A DNA stretch of 7,735 bases from Treponema sp. UBA4326 (GCA_002393835.1 DGTW01000194.1:1-7735), one strand, 5' to 3'. Positions 1 to 5,922 are shown, counted from the stretch's first letter. Translations and numbers: made by a program. Notes: a model not told the origin generated them from the letters alone.

Positions 1-371
1 ATAATTTCAAAAAAATCAACGATACTTACGGTCATGCTGGCGGAGATGCCGCGCTCAAGGCCCTGGCCGAAATTCTCAAGGATACCTTCCGAAACGGAGA
101 TTATGTTGCTCGCATAGGCGGAGATGAATTTGCCGCCGTCCTTACAGATTTTAAGCCGGAGGGTTTCAGGATAGTAACGGAAAAAATTTCTTTCATAAAT
201 GAGCAGCTTTCCAGAATTGAGAATATCCGGGATGTCTCAGTGAGCGTCGGAATTGCCTTTGCGGCGGAAGGTTACAGCGAGGAATTGTACAAACAGGCTG
301 ATAAAGCCCTGTATGCAGTAAAATCTTCTGGGAAAAAGTCATGCCTCATATATGATTCCTCCCTGGCCTAG
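1..371 (+). CDS. Diguanylate cyclase, C-terminal GGDEF domain (5' end outside window)
   Basis: Partial gene; the reading frame starts at base 3 and gives 122 residues ending at TAG 369-371. The fragment opens with the conserved NFKKINDTYGHAGGD segment (residues 1-15), which supplies metal- and GTP-binding residues. The signature GGDEF is at residues 39-43. RNGD at residues 30-33 fits the RxxD inhibitory site five residues before the signature, so product inhibition by c-di-GMP is likely. GGDEF proteins condense two GTP into c-di-GMP in the cytoplasm. The N-terminal half, which would carry any sensor or membrane segments, is not in the window, so its input is unknown. The gene ends immediately next to the stop codon of the oppositely transcribed ABC gene. 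The domain call is very secure; catalytic activity is inferred from the intact motif. Confidence 0.95.
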   Translation, partial: NFKKINDTYGHAGGDAALKALAEILKDTFRNGDYVARIGGDEFAAVLTDFKPEGFRIVTEKISFINEQLSRIENIRDVSVSVGIAFAAEGYSEELYKQADKALYAVKSSGKKSCLIYDSSLA

Positions 372-2162
372 CTATTCCAGCCTGAAGGCTCCCGTATACA
401 AATCGTAGTATCGACCTTCTTTTTTCATCAGACTGTCGTGATTTCCCCGCTCTATAATCTCTCCTTTTTCAAGCACGAGAATTTCATCGGCGTTTCTTAC
501 CGTGCTAAGGCGATGGGCGATGACGAATACGGTTCGACCTCTCATCAGTGCATCCATTCCTTTTTGTATCATCCTTTCCGTTCTCGTGTCGATGGAGCTT
601 GTTGCCTCGTCAAGGATGAGAACCTGTGGATTTGCGACCGCTGTTCGGGCAATGGCTAAAAGCTGCCTTTGCCCGGCGCTCAGGGAAGAACCGTCTCCGG
701 TAATCACCGTGTCATAGCCGTCACTGAGATGTCGGATAAAGTAATCTGCGTTTGCCAGTTTTGCCGCCTCAATAATTTCATCCCTGCTTGCGTCAAGCTT
801 GCCGTAGCGGATGTTGTCGTAAATCGTTCCCGTAAAAAGATGGGTGTCCTGCAATACCATTCCGAGAGAGCGTCTGAGAGAATCCTTCTTTAGCTCGGTT
901 AGGGAAATTCCATCGTAAAATATTGCTCCATTGTCTTTGTCGATGTCATAAAAGCGAGTGAGAAGGTTTGTGATTGTTGTTTTTCCTGAGCCGGTTGAGC
1001 CGACAAGGGCGATTTTTTTCCCAGGGTAGGCGTGAATGTTTATGTTTTTGAGGACTTGAAGCCCTTCTTCATAAGAAAAATTCACATTTTTAAAAACAAA
1101 GTCACCTTTAAAAGATGAATCCACGCTTGTCTTTCCGTCATCTGTCTCAATTTCCTCGTCAATTACGGCGAAAATCCTTTCTGCTCCTGCAAGAGCGTTT
1201 AAAACTGAATTGAACTGCTGGCTAACCTGTGTGAGAGGTCGGGAGAATGAACGTGTCGATTGAAGAAAACTCGCTATCGTTCCAATGTCAGAAAATCCCT
1301 TTATCACAAGAAATGAGCCTAGTATGGCTGTCATGGCGTACTGTATGTGGCTTAGGTTATTCATCAGTGGGCCGAGTACGGAAACATAGCTCATTGCACT
1401 CGTCCCCGCTTTGCGAAGCTCTTCATTCAGCTCGTCGAATTTTTTGTTTGCTTCATTTTCGTGGGTGAAGACCTTGACGACCCCCTGTCCCTCAACCAGT
1501 TCTTCTATATATCCGTTCACTCGGCCGATGTTCTCCTGCTGGGCACGAAAGGCTCGGGCTGAGCGTTTCCCGATTTTTACGGACAGAAGCATGATGAAAA
1601 GAATTGTCAGCAGCATCAAAAAGGTAAGGGGCAGGCTTAGGGTCAGCATCATTATAAAAATGCCCGTAACTTGAAAAAAAGTCGAAAAAAGCTGAGGCAC
1701 GCTCATGCTGAACATTTCCCGCAGAGTGTCAGTGTCGTTTGTGTACAGTGACATTAAAACTCCGTGAAGGTGGCTGTCGTAGTAGCGCAATGGAAGTTTT
1801 TCCATGTGATGAAACAAATCTTTTCTTAGGGCGGCCAGAGTTTGCGTTGAAATGGAAATGAGAATTCTTTCTGAAATATATGAGCTTAATGCACCTGAGA
1901 TGTAAATGGCTATCATGGTGAGCACAAGATTTGCAAAACCTGAGAAATCCGGCTTTTTCGAGCCAATCATGGGAATTATGTAGTCATTTATCGCAGGCTT
2001 GAGCATGTAAGTTCCGAAAACCTCGGCAAGGGCGGCGACAATGACGAATAAAAAAACGAAAAGCCATAGAAACTTGAATTTTCCCATGTAGGAAAAAAGT
2101 CTGAGAATAGTGCCTTTCGTATCCCGGGGCTTCTGAGACCCCCTCATTTTTGGTGGCGGCAT
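372..2162 (-). CDS. ABC exporter half-transporter (fused membrane and ATPase domains)
   Basis: Encodes 596 residues in the usual half-transporter order. The N-terminal membrane domain runs to about residue 310 with several hydrophobic segments (first at about 30-50). The ATPase domain starts near 355: A-loop Tyr at about 364, Walker A GSTGSGKTT at 388-396, Q-loop Gln 438, signature LSAGQ 494-498, Walker B VLILDEA 514-520 with the catalytic Glu, and switch His 550. All catalytic residues are present. The family exports lipids, peptides or drugs; the substrate cannot be read here. The frame extends upstream to a TTG at 2201, but that TTG lies in the -35 box of a good promoter, so ATG 2162 (starting MPPPKMRG) is preferred; ATG 2147 is a weaker alternative. 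No second half-transporter is adjacent, so a homodimer is the simplest guess, although relatives are often paired. The stop codon touches that of the GGDEF gene. Confidence 0.93.
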   Translation of the reverse strand: MPPPKMRGSQKPRDTKGTILRLFSYMGKFKFLWLFVFLFVIVAALAEVFGTYMLKPAINDYIIPMIGSKKPDFSGFANLVLTMIAIYISGALSSYISERILISISTQTLAALRKDLFHHMEKLPLRYYDSHLHGVLMSLYTNDTDTLREMFSMSVPQLFSTFFQVTGIFIMMLTLSLPLTFLMLLTILFIMLLSVKIGKRSARAFRAQQENIGRVNGYIEELVEGQGVVKVFTHENEANKKFDELNEELRKAGTSAMSYVSVLGPLMNNLSHIQYAMTAILGSFLVIKGFSDIGTIASFLQSTRSFSRPLTQVSQQFNSVLNALAGAERIFAVIDEEIETDDGKTSVDSSFKGDFVFKNVNFSYEEGLQVLKNINIHAYPGKKIALVGSTGSGKTTITNLLTRFYDIDKDNGAIFYDGISLTELKKDSLRRSLGMVLQDTHLFTGTIYDNIRYGKLDASRDEIIEAAKLANADYFIRHLSDGYDTVITGDGSSLSAGQRQLLAIARTAVANPQVLILDEATSSIDTRTERMIQKGMDALMRGRTVFVIAHRLSTVRNADEILVLEKGEIIERGNHDSLMKKEGRYYDLYTGAFRLE

Positions 2163-2172
2163 AATCTCTTGT

Positions 2173-2201
2173 ATTATAGTGAAAAAGTTTCTTCGTTGCA
2201 A
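2173..2201 (-). promoter_or_regulatory. Promoter of the ABC transporter gene
   Basis: On the minus strand TTGCAA (2201-2196) and a perfect TATAAT (2178-2173) are separated by 17 bp. Transcription would begin near 2165-2167, only about 3-5 nt before ATG 2162, so the mRNA would be nearly leaderless. The promoter excludes TTG 2201 as the translation start. The -10 is strong; the -35 matches consensus at 4 of 6. Confidence 0.65.
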
Positions 2202-2222
2202 AAGATGACCATTGCAAAAAGA

Positions 2223-2251
2223 TTGCCCAAGATTCTTTTCTGTGCTATATT
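2223..2251 (+). promoter_or_regulatory. Promoter of the RNA methyltransferase gene, extended -10
   Basis: TTGCCC (2223-2228), a 17-bp spacer and TATATT (2246-2251), with the extended -10 dinucleotide TG at 2243-2244. Initiation is expected around 2257-2259, about 5-7 nt before ATG 2264. The 12 bases 2240-2251 are identical to 7580-7591 in the putative rRNA promoter. Its -35 box lies back to back with that of the ABC promoter, 21 bp apart. Confidence 0.65.
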
Positions 2252-2263
2252 TCCACTCGTCTT

Positions 2264-3091
2264 ATGAAACAAAAGGAGCGAAACAAAAAACTTTCCGGAG
2301 GGGAGGGCTTTGAGACTTACTACTCAGGTCTTTTTGGGGAAAGATGGCAGCATATAAAGGAATCTTTCTCTTTGGAGCCTGACTATGCTGAATGGAAGGC
2401 CGGCGGCATGGAATCTTATTTTTTGGATTCAGCGTCTGTCAGGGCTGCTCTTTCCCTTCCTCTTTCCCAGGCTTGTGACATCCTTGACCTGTGCGCGGCT
2501 CCGGGTGGCAAAACTCTGGTTCTGGCCTCCAACATGAATGAAGGGGCGAGCCTTCTTTCAAATGAACGCTCTTCCGACCGCAAAAACAGGCTTCTTCACA
2601 CTGTGGAAAATTGCCTTCCGCCTTCTGTTCGTGAGCGAGTCACCGTAATTTGCAAAGACGGGGCGCAAATGTGCCGTAATAATGAAGAAAAATTCGATGC
2701 AATTCTCCTTGATGCCCCCTGTTCTTCTGAGCGTCATGTCCTTGCTGATCCAAAATATCTTTCAGAATGGTCTCCTTCAAGAATCAAAACCCTTTCTATG
2801 GCTCAGTGGGCCCTTCTTTCTTCGGCCTGGCGGATGTTGCGTCCGGGAGCTTATCTTCTTTACTCAACCTGCGCTCTTTCTCCAGACGAAAACGACAATG
2901 TCGTGGCAAAACTCCTGAAGAAATTTGATAATGCTGAGTTATTGGAGCCAAAAATCAGTCTGAATTACAGCAAATTCATTGACAAGGAACTTCCTGAATA
3001 CGAAAAAACGCAATACGGTGCTCAGATTTTGCCTGACAGGTCAAATGGTGCTGGCCCCCTATATTTTTGTCTTTTACAGAAAAATTACTAG
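2264..3091 (+). CDS. NSUN/RsmB-family RNA (cytosine-5) methyltransferase
   Basis: 275 residues. The Rossmann-fold SAM site is DLCAAPGGKT at 75-84. Motif IV is DAPCSSERH at 150-158 with Cys153, and motif VI is STC with Cys203. These are the two cysteines of the NOL1/NOP2/Sun mechanism, in which the motif VI Cys attacks C6 of cytosine and the motif IV Cys assists product release. The C-terminal NGAGPLYFCLLQK (about 261-273) is also typical. The protein is much shorter than E. coli RsmB (about 430 residues) and lacks an N-terminal NusB-like domain. The Arg-His after the motif IV PCSS resembles mitochondrial NSUN4 (PCTTDRH), an rRNA methylase, so rRNA is a plausible target. ATG 2264 has no upstream Shine-Dalgarno and the transcript is predicted nearly leaderless; the AAGGAG at 2274-2279 is inside the gene with no suitable start after it. 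Family secure, target inferred. Confidence 0.9.
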   Translation: MKQKERNKKLSGGEGFETYYSGLFGERWQHIKESFSLEPDYAEWKAGGMESYFLDSASVRAALSLPLSQACDILDLCAAPGGKTLVLASNMNEGASLLSNERSSDRKNRLLHTVENCLPPSVRERVTVICKDGAQMCRNNEEKFDAILLDAPCSSERHVLADPKYLSEWSPSRIKTLSMAQWALLSSAWRMLRPGAYLLYSTCALSPDENDNVVAKLLKKFDNAELLEPKISLNYSKFIDKELPEYEKTQYGAQILPDRSNGAGPLYFCLLQKNY

Positions 3092-3118
3092 ACACACTCA
3101 CTTTTATTTTGATATAAT
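3089..3118 (+). promoter_or_regulatory. Promoter of the infC operon
   Basis: TAGACA (3089-3094, 5 of 6 matches to TTGACA), an 18-bp spacer and a perfect TATAAT (3113-3118). Transcription should start near 3125, leaving a leader of about 40 nt before infC. The first three bases of the -35 box are the TAG stop codon of the methyltransferase gene. No terminator is seen between that gene and this promoter, so some read-through into infC is possible. Confidence 0.75.
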
Positions 3119-3158
3119 CTAAAAACATATTTGCAGTAGTGTTTTTTTTTATGAACAC

Positions 3159-3165
3159 AAGGAGG
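3159..3165 (+). promoter_or_regulatory. Very close Shine-Dalgarno of infC
   Basis: A full AAGGAGG lies only one base before ATG 3167 and four bases before the in-frame TTG 3170. The usual gap is about 5-9 bases. ATG 3167 is kept as the annotated start, but the crowding may lower initiation or favour TTG 3170, which would shorten IF3 by one residue. Confidence 0.6.
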
Positions 3166-3166
3166 A

Positions 3167-3691
3167 ATGTTGGCAGATACAAAAGGTTTGCGAATCAATG
3201 AACAGATTCGTGTACGAGAGGTCAGGCTTGTTGACGAAGAGGGCGGAAAGAATGGGATTGTTCCCACGAGAGAAGCCCTCGAACTTGCAAAGGAGCGAGA
3301 TCTTGACCTTGTAGAAGTTTCGCCAAACGCAAATCCGCCTGTTTGTAAAATTCTTAACTACGGTAAGTATCGGTTCGAGCAGGAAAAAAGGCTCCGAGAT
3401 TCCCGCAAGGCCCAGAAAGCCCTTAAGCTCAAGGAAATCCGTATGCAGCCAAAAATCGGCGCAGGTGATCTTGACACAAAGGCAAAACATGTTCAGGAAT
3501 TCTTGGACGAGGGAGACAAGGTAAAGGTCACAATCCGTTTCCGTGGTCGTGAGCTTGCCCATACAGAACTCGGCTATGATGTTCTGAACGAAGTATTGAA
3601 AAGGTTGACCGAAGGTTCATACACCATCGAGAAACCTGCCGCAATGGAAGGGCGCTTCATGTCAATGACACTGAACGCCAAGGCCAAATAA
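3167..3691 (+). CDS. infC: Translation initiation factor IF-3
   Basis: 174 residues, a normal length for IF3. The N-domain begins with [17 protein letters not shown] (about 7-23). The linker contains the family signature [10 protein letters not shown] (61-70). The C-domain (about 85-172) includes [10 protein letters not shown], the basic loop FRGRELAH (125-132) and the final [15 protein letters not shown]3 binds the 30S subunit, blocks premature 50S joining and checks the start codon and initiator tRNA. It is the first gene of an infC-rpmI-rplT cluster, an arrangement conserved across bacteria. E. coli infC uses a rare AUU start for autoregulation. Here the frame opens ATG-TTG with an unusually close Shine-Dalgarno, so the start choice between 3167 and 3170 has some uncertainty. 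Identity is not in doubt. Confidence 0.98.
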   Translation: MLADTKGLRINEQIRVREVRLVDEEGGKNGIVPTREALELAKERDLDLVEVSPNANPPVCKILNYGKYRFEQEKRLRDSRKAQKALKLKEIRMQPKIGAGDLDTKAKHVQEFLDEGDKVKVTIRFRGRELAHTELGYDVLNEVLKRLTEGSYTIEKPAAMEGRFMSMTLNAKAK

Positions 3692-3692
3692 C

Positions 3693-3728
3693 CTAAAGTC
3701 CAAAATCTCCCCAAAGGGAGTACTTTAG
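3693..3728 (+). promoter_or_regulatory. Irregular hairpin between infC and rpmI, candidate L20 operator
   Basis: Outer stem CTAAAGT (3693-3699) pairs perfectly with ACTTTAG (3722-3728). Inner stem CTCCC (3707-3711) pairs with GGGAG (3716-3720) around a CAAA loop. Between the stems is an asymmetric internal loop of seven bases, CCAAAAT, against a single T. It fills nearly the whole intergenic space and ends eight bases before the rpmI ribosome-binding site. There is no following U-tract, so it is not a classical terminator. In E. coli, L20 represses rpmI-rplT through an irregular hairpin that imitates its 23S site; this element is a candidate for that role. Confidence 0.55.
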
Positions 3729-3736
3729 TTAATTAA

Positions 3737-3743
3737 GAGGTGG
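3737..3743 (+). promoter_or_regulatory. Shine-Dalgarno that fixes the rpmI start
   Basis: GAGGTGG sits five bases before ATG 3749. An in-frame GTG at 3740 lies inside this site and therefore cannot be the start. Confidence 0.8.
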
Positions 3744-3748
3744 CAAAA

Positions 3749-3952
3749 ATGCCAAAAATGAAGACAAAGAAAGCCGCAGCTAAAAGATTCTCTTTTACTG
3801 GAACAGGCAAAATCAAGTACAAGAAGATGAACCTTCGCCATATCTTGACGAAGAAATCAGCAAAACGCAAGATGCATCTTCGTCACGCAGGTATCCTTTC
3901 TGAGGATTCAGCAAAAGTAATCCGCAGCCAGTTGCTTCCGTACGGTAATTAA
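3749..3952 (+). CDS. rpmI: 50S ribosomal protein bL35
   Basis: 67 residues, starting [14 protein letters not shown], which is the canonical bL35 N-terminus. It is strongly basic, with the conserved [16 protein letters not shown] segment in the middle (about 31-46). bL35 is a small bacterial-specific protein of the large ribosomal subunit that assembles with 23S rRNA. The start is ATG 3749; a GTG nine bases upstream is within the Shine-Dalgarno and would add three residues not found in the family. It lies between infC and rplT on the same strand. Expression is probably coupled to rplT and may be controlled by the hairpin just upstream. Confidence 0.97.
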   Translation: MPKMKTKKAAAKRFSFTGTGKIKYKKMNLRHILTKKSAKRKMHLRHAGILSEDSAKVIRSQLLPYGN

Positions 3953-3977
3953 TTTTAAAGGTTATAAGGAGTAAAGA

Positions 3978-4337
3978 ATGTCTAGAGCAGTAGATGGAAC
4001 AAAACGCAATAACCGCCGTGCAAAAATCCTTAAGCTTGCTAGCGGTTTCACAGGACGCCGTGGAACAAACTATAAGGCAGCAAAAGACGCTGTCGTAAAG
4101 GCTCTTCGCCATGCTTATGTTGACCGCCGCGATCGCAAAGGCGACTTCCGCCAGTTGTGGATTGCCCGTATCAACGCAGCAGTTCGCGAGGAAGGCCTCT
4201 CATACTCACGCTTTATCAATGGTCTTACAAAAGCAGGAATTACACTTAACCGCAAGGCTTTGTCAAACCTCGCTATCGAAGATCCGGCAGCTTTCAAGGC
4301 AGTCGTAGAGGCTGCAAAAAAAGCTCTCGAAGCATAA
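3978..4337 (+). CDS. rplT: 50S ribosomal protein bL20
   Basis: 119 residues, normal for bL20. The basic extended N-terminal half (about 1-58: [19 protein letters not shown], then the [17 protein letters not shown] region) threads into 23S rRNA. The globular half carries [19 protein letters not shown] (about 50-68) and the [19 protein letters not shown] segment. bL20 is needed early in 50S assembly and, in E. coli and Bacillus, also represses its own operon by binding mRNA structures that mimic 23S rRNA. Shine-Dalgarno AAGGAG (3966-3971) is six bases before ATG 3978, and the gap from rpmI is 25 bases. It precedes a hairpin and then the ZapB-like gene on the same strand. Confidence 0.98.
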   Translation: MSRAVDGTKRNNRRAKILKLASGFTGRRGTNYKAAKDAVVKALRHAYVDRRDRKGDFRQLWIARINAAVREEGLSYSRFINGLTKAGITLNRKALSNLAIEDPAAFKAVVEAAKKALEA

Positions 4338-4342
4338 GCGTC

Positions 4343-4365
4343 ATGCCGGTCTTTTTGTCCGGCAT
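4343..4365 (+). terminator. Hairpin after rplT without a U-tract: attenuator or processing site
   Basis: ATGCCGG (4343-4349) and CCGGCAT (4359-4365) form a perfect 7-bp stem around a 9-base T-rich loop. It starts six bases after the rplT stop. The bases that follow (TCCTAATC) contain no run of T, so full intrinsic termination is unlikely. It could reduce read-through, mark RNA processing or protect the ribosomal mRNA 3' end, separating high ribosomal protein expression from lower expression of the division genes. Confidence 0.45.
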
Positions 4366-4383
4366 TCCTAATCGGAGTACAAT

Positions 4384-5013
4384 ATGATTTCATTCGATCA
4401 AGTTCTGTTGTTGGAAGAAAAAGTTGAGGGCGCTGTTAAAAAAATAGAACAGCTTAATGCTGAGAACGCTGCTTTGCGGGCAAAAGTCGCAGAGCTTTCA
4501 AATGCGCTCAACGCAAAATCGGAGCAGTTCTCATCTTTTCAGACTGACCAGAGCAAGATCGAAGAAGGAATCCTTAAGGCTTTGAGCCGTCTCAATGCCG
4601 TGGAGAATGTCGTTCTTCAGGCAGCCGGGGCGGCCCAAAGCGTTTCAAAGCCTCTTGTCCAGCCAGTTGCTGAACCACAACAGGAGCAGCCTTCAGAAAA
4701 AGCCGAGGAAAATCAGAGTCAGTCTTCTTTTGATACAATGGCTCCGTCAGAGCCTGTCATTGAGCAAGAAGAGGGACAGAACGCTGAATCAATTCCTCAG
4801 GAAATTGACCTTCCCGTTCAGGCGGAGTCTTCTTCTGATTCCCTTTCACCGAACATTGATTTTGAATTCGGAGATTCTGACTCTACAAGCCAGAGTGCAG
4901 TTCAGGTTCAGACGGAGCAAGCAATAACTAAGCCTGCAAGTCCCATTCAGGAAGGGGAGCCTTCAGCACAGGCTTCAGCTCAACCATCTCAGCCAATGTT
5001 TGACATTTTCTAG
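4384..5013 (+). CDS. ZapB-like coiled-coil protein with long disordered acidic tail
   Basis: 209 residues. Residues about 5-75 are a predicted coiled coil (leucines at 24, 31 and 38 spaced by seven; Q/E/K/N-rich) resembling the small division protein ZapB, which bridges ZapA-decorated FtsZ filaments. Residues about 85-209 are low complexity, rich in Gln, Ser, Pro and Glu, and probably disordered. This tail contains three short Phe-Asp motifs: SFDTM (115-119), IDFEF (158-162) and MFDIF at the extreme C-terminus. E. coli ZapB is about 80 residues, so the tail is an addition. No signal peptide or membrane segment is visible, which suggests a cytosolic protein. GGAG (4374-4377) is six bases before ATG 4384. 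The next gene looks like ZapA, which supports the assignment. Similarity to ZapB rests mainly on coiled-coil character and context, so it is tentative. Confidence 0.65.
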   Translation: MISFDQVLLLEEKVEGAVKKIEQLNAENAALRAKVAELSNALNAKSEQFSSFQTDQSKIEEGILKALSRLNAVENVVLQAAGAAQSVSKPLVQPVAEPQQEQPSEKAEENQSQSSFDTMAPSEPVIEQEEGQNAESIPQEIDLPVQAESSSDSLSPNIDFEFGDSDSTSQSAVQVQTEQAITKPASPIQEGEPSAQASAQPSQPMFDIF

Positions 5014-5016
5014 TTT

Positions 5017-5346
5017 ATGGGCTCATTGCTGATTGACGTCTTCGAACCATCCTTTGTCATCCAAGTGAACGAGGACGATGAGTATCTTCAAAAACTTCTC
5101 GGTTATTATAAAAAAATCATTGAGCGTATTCAGCAAAACGGCACATTAAAGAATCCACTTCAAATGTCCTCCCTTGCTGGAATAATGCTGTGCGACGAGC
5201 TGTACAAAGAAAAATCTAAGGCTCAGGTTGCAAAAACTGCCAGCGAAGAAAAATCTGGTCTCTTTCAGGATTCGCAGGAAAGTGATGAGGCTGAACGCCT
5301 GACAAAGATAATGATTGACAAAATTGACAAAGCTCTTGGTTCTTAA
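5017..5346 (+). CDS. zapA: ZapA-like cell division protein
   Basis: 109 residues. The N-terminal head (about 3-66) follows the ZapA plan: a short beta segment LLIDVFEPSFVIQ, then the helix DEYLQKLLGYYKKIIERIQQ, then the hydrophobic helix SSLAGIMLCDELYKEKSKA, which corresponds to the IAALNISYELAQEK region of E. coli ZapA. After a variable linker rich in Ser, Glu and Asp (about 73-90) comes a short C-terminal helix (91-107), where ZapA forms its dimer coiled coil. ZapA binds and bundles FtsZ filaments at midcell. The start lies three bases after the ZapB-like stop and has no Shine-Dalgarno, so translation probably depends on termination-reinitiation from the upstream gene. Its stop overlaps the next start (TAATG). 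Confidence 0.75.
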   Translation: MGSLLIDVFEPSFVIQVNEDDEYLQKLLGYYKKIIERIQQNGTLKNPLQMSSLAGIMLCDELYKEKSKAQVAKTASEEKSGLFQDSQESDEAERLTKIMIDKIDKALGS

Positions 5347-5828
5347 TGTATAAATTTTCAGTTTGGGTTGATGCTGATTCTTTTCCTGCAAAAGCCCGTT
5401 CCTTTCTTGTTTCATATTCATCCTCAAAATCAGTCCGGGTTTACTTCGTCGCAAACCATGAAATAAAAGACCCCCTTCAGCAGGCAGAAATGATATTGTG
5501 CCAGAAAGAGGCCAATGCCGCCGACAATTACATTTTTGAGCACGTCGGCGAAAACGACATTGTCGTGACCAGGGATATTCCTTTTGCCGCCCGCCTCGTA
5601 GAAAAGAAAATCGAGGTTATGAATGACCGGGGGCTTGTCTTTTCAAAAGATAACATTGAAGATAAACTGCGGGAGCGTGAATTCAGCCTGAATCTGGCAG
5701 GAATCGGATTTGGCGGCGACAAGGGAAATTACTATGGGCAAAAAGAACTGGATAAATTCTCCAGAACTTTCGAGCAGAAGCTCCAGGAACACATAATGAA
5801 TGAGACTTACAATATAAAAAGGCGGTGA
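5346..5828 (+). CDS. yaiI: YaiI/YqxD (UPF0178, DUF188) family protein
   Basis: 160 residues, the usual length for this family. The N-terminal VWVDADSFPAKAR (7-19) matches the conserved VDADACPVK-type motif with Asp9 and Asp11. Further typical positions are the NAAD segment ending at Asp60, DIVVTRDIPFAA (71-82) and the C-terminal GGDKGNYYGQKELDKFSR (123-140), equivalent to the GGPKPFTKEDRERF region. The clustered Asp residues and fold prediction place the family near PIN/NYN-type nucleases, but I know of no proven function. Phe at position 13 replaces the more usual Cys. ATG 5346 overlaps the zapA stop by one base and lacks a Shine-Dalgarno, so it is coupled to zapA. It is the last gene of the operon and runs toward the terminator region. 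Confidence 0.9.
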   Translation: MYKFSVWVDADSFPAKARSFLVSYSSSKSVRVYFVANHEIKDPLQQAEMILCQKEANAADNYIFEHVGENDIVVTRDIPFAARLVEKKIEVMNDRGLVFSKDNIEDKLREREFSLNLAGIGFGGDKGNYYGQKELDKFSRTFEQKLQEHIMNETYNIKRR

Positions 5829-5890
5829 GCTTTTTACAGCTTAAAATGGCGAGGAAAAATCATTCCCGTCGACATCAAAAACTAGCGTAA

Positions 5891-5909
5891 GCGGCCTTTA
5901 AGCGGCCGC
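5891..5909. terminator. GC-rich hairpin between convergent genes
   Basis: GCGGCC (5891-5896) pairs with GGCCGC (5904-5909) around a 7-base loop. It lies 63 bases after the YaiI stop and 27 bases past the HD-GYP stop. On the minus strand it is followed, with a short gap, by TAGTTTTTG, so it fits best as a terminator for the HD-GYP gene. The + strand also shows AAGCGGCC twice (5889-5896 and 5900-5907). Confidence 0.5.
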
Positions 5910-5922
5910 CGACAGTCCCGAA

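Noticed and set aside
1..371. A linked c-di-GMP signalling unit formed by the GGDEF and HD-GYP genes
   Set aside because: They are about 5.5 kb apart on opposite strands with unrelated housekeeping genes between, so proximity is not evidence of a shared module.
379..390. AGCC-TGAA-GGCT hairpin just past the GGDEF stop as its terminator
   Set aside because: Four-bp stem with no T-run directly after it, and it codes for the C-terminus of the ABC protein.
3121..3150. AAAAACA / TGTTTTT stem followed by Ts in the infC leader, considered as a terminator or attenuator
   Set aside because: The 7-bp stem is almost entirely A-T with a 12-base loop, too weak for intrinsic termination; the leader of about 40 nt is also too short for a Bacillus-type L20 leader.
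3149..3562. 137-codon minus-strand frame opposite infC
   Set aside because: Antisense shadow of a certain gene; Cys/Phe-rich composition and no ribosome-binding site or promoter recognised.
5889..5907. Direct repeat AAGCGGCC twice, considered as the start of a repeat array or att site
   Set aside because: Only two 8-base copies, explained by the inverted-repeat terminator; no integrase or further copies.
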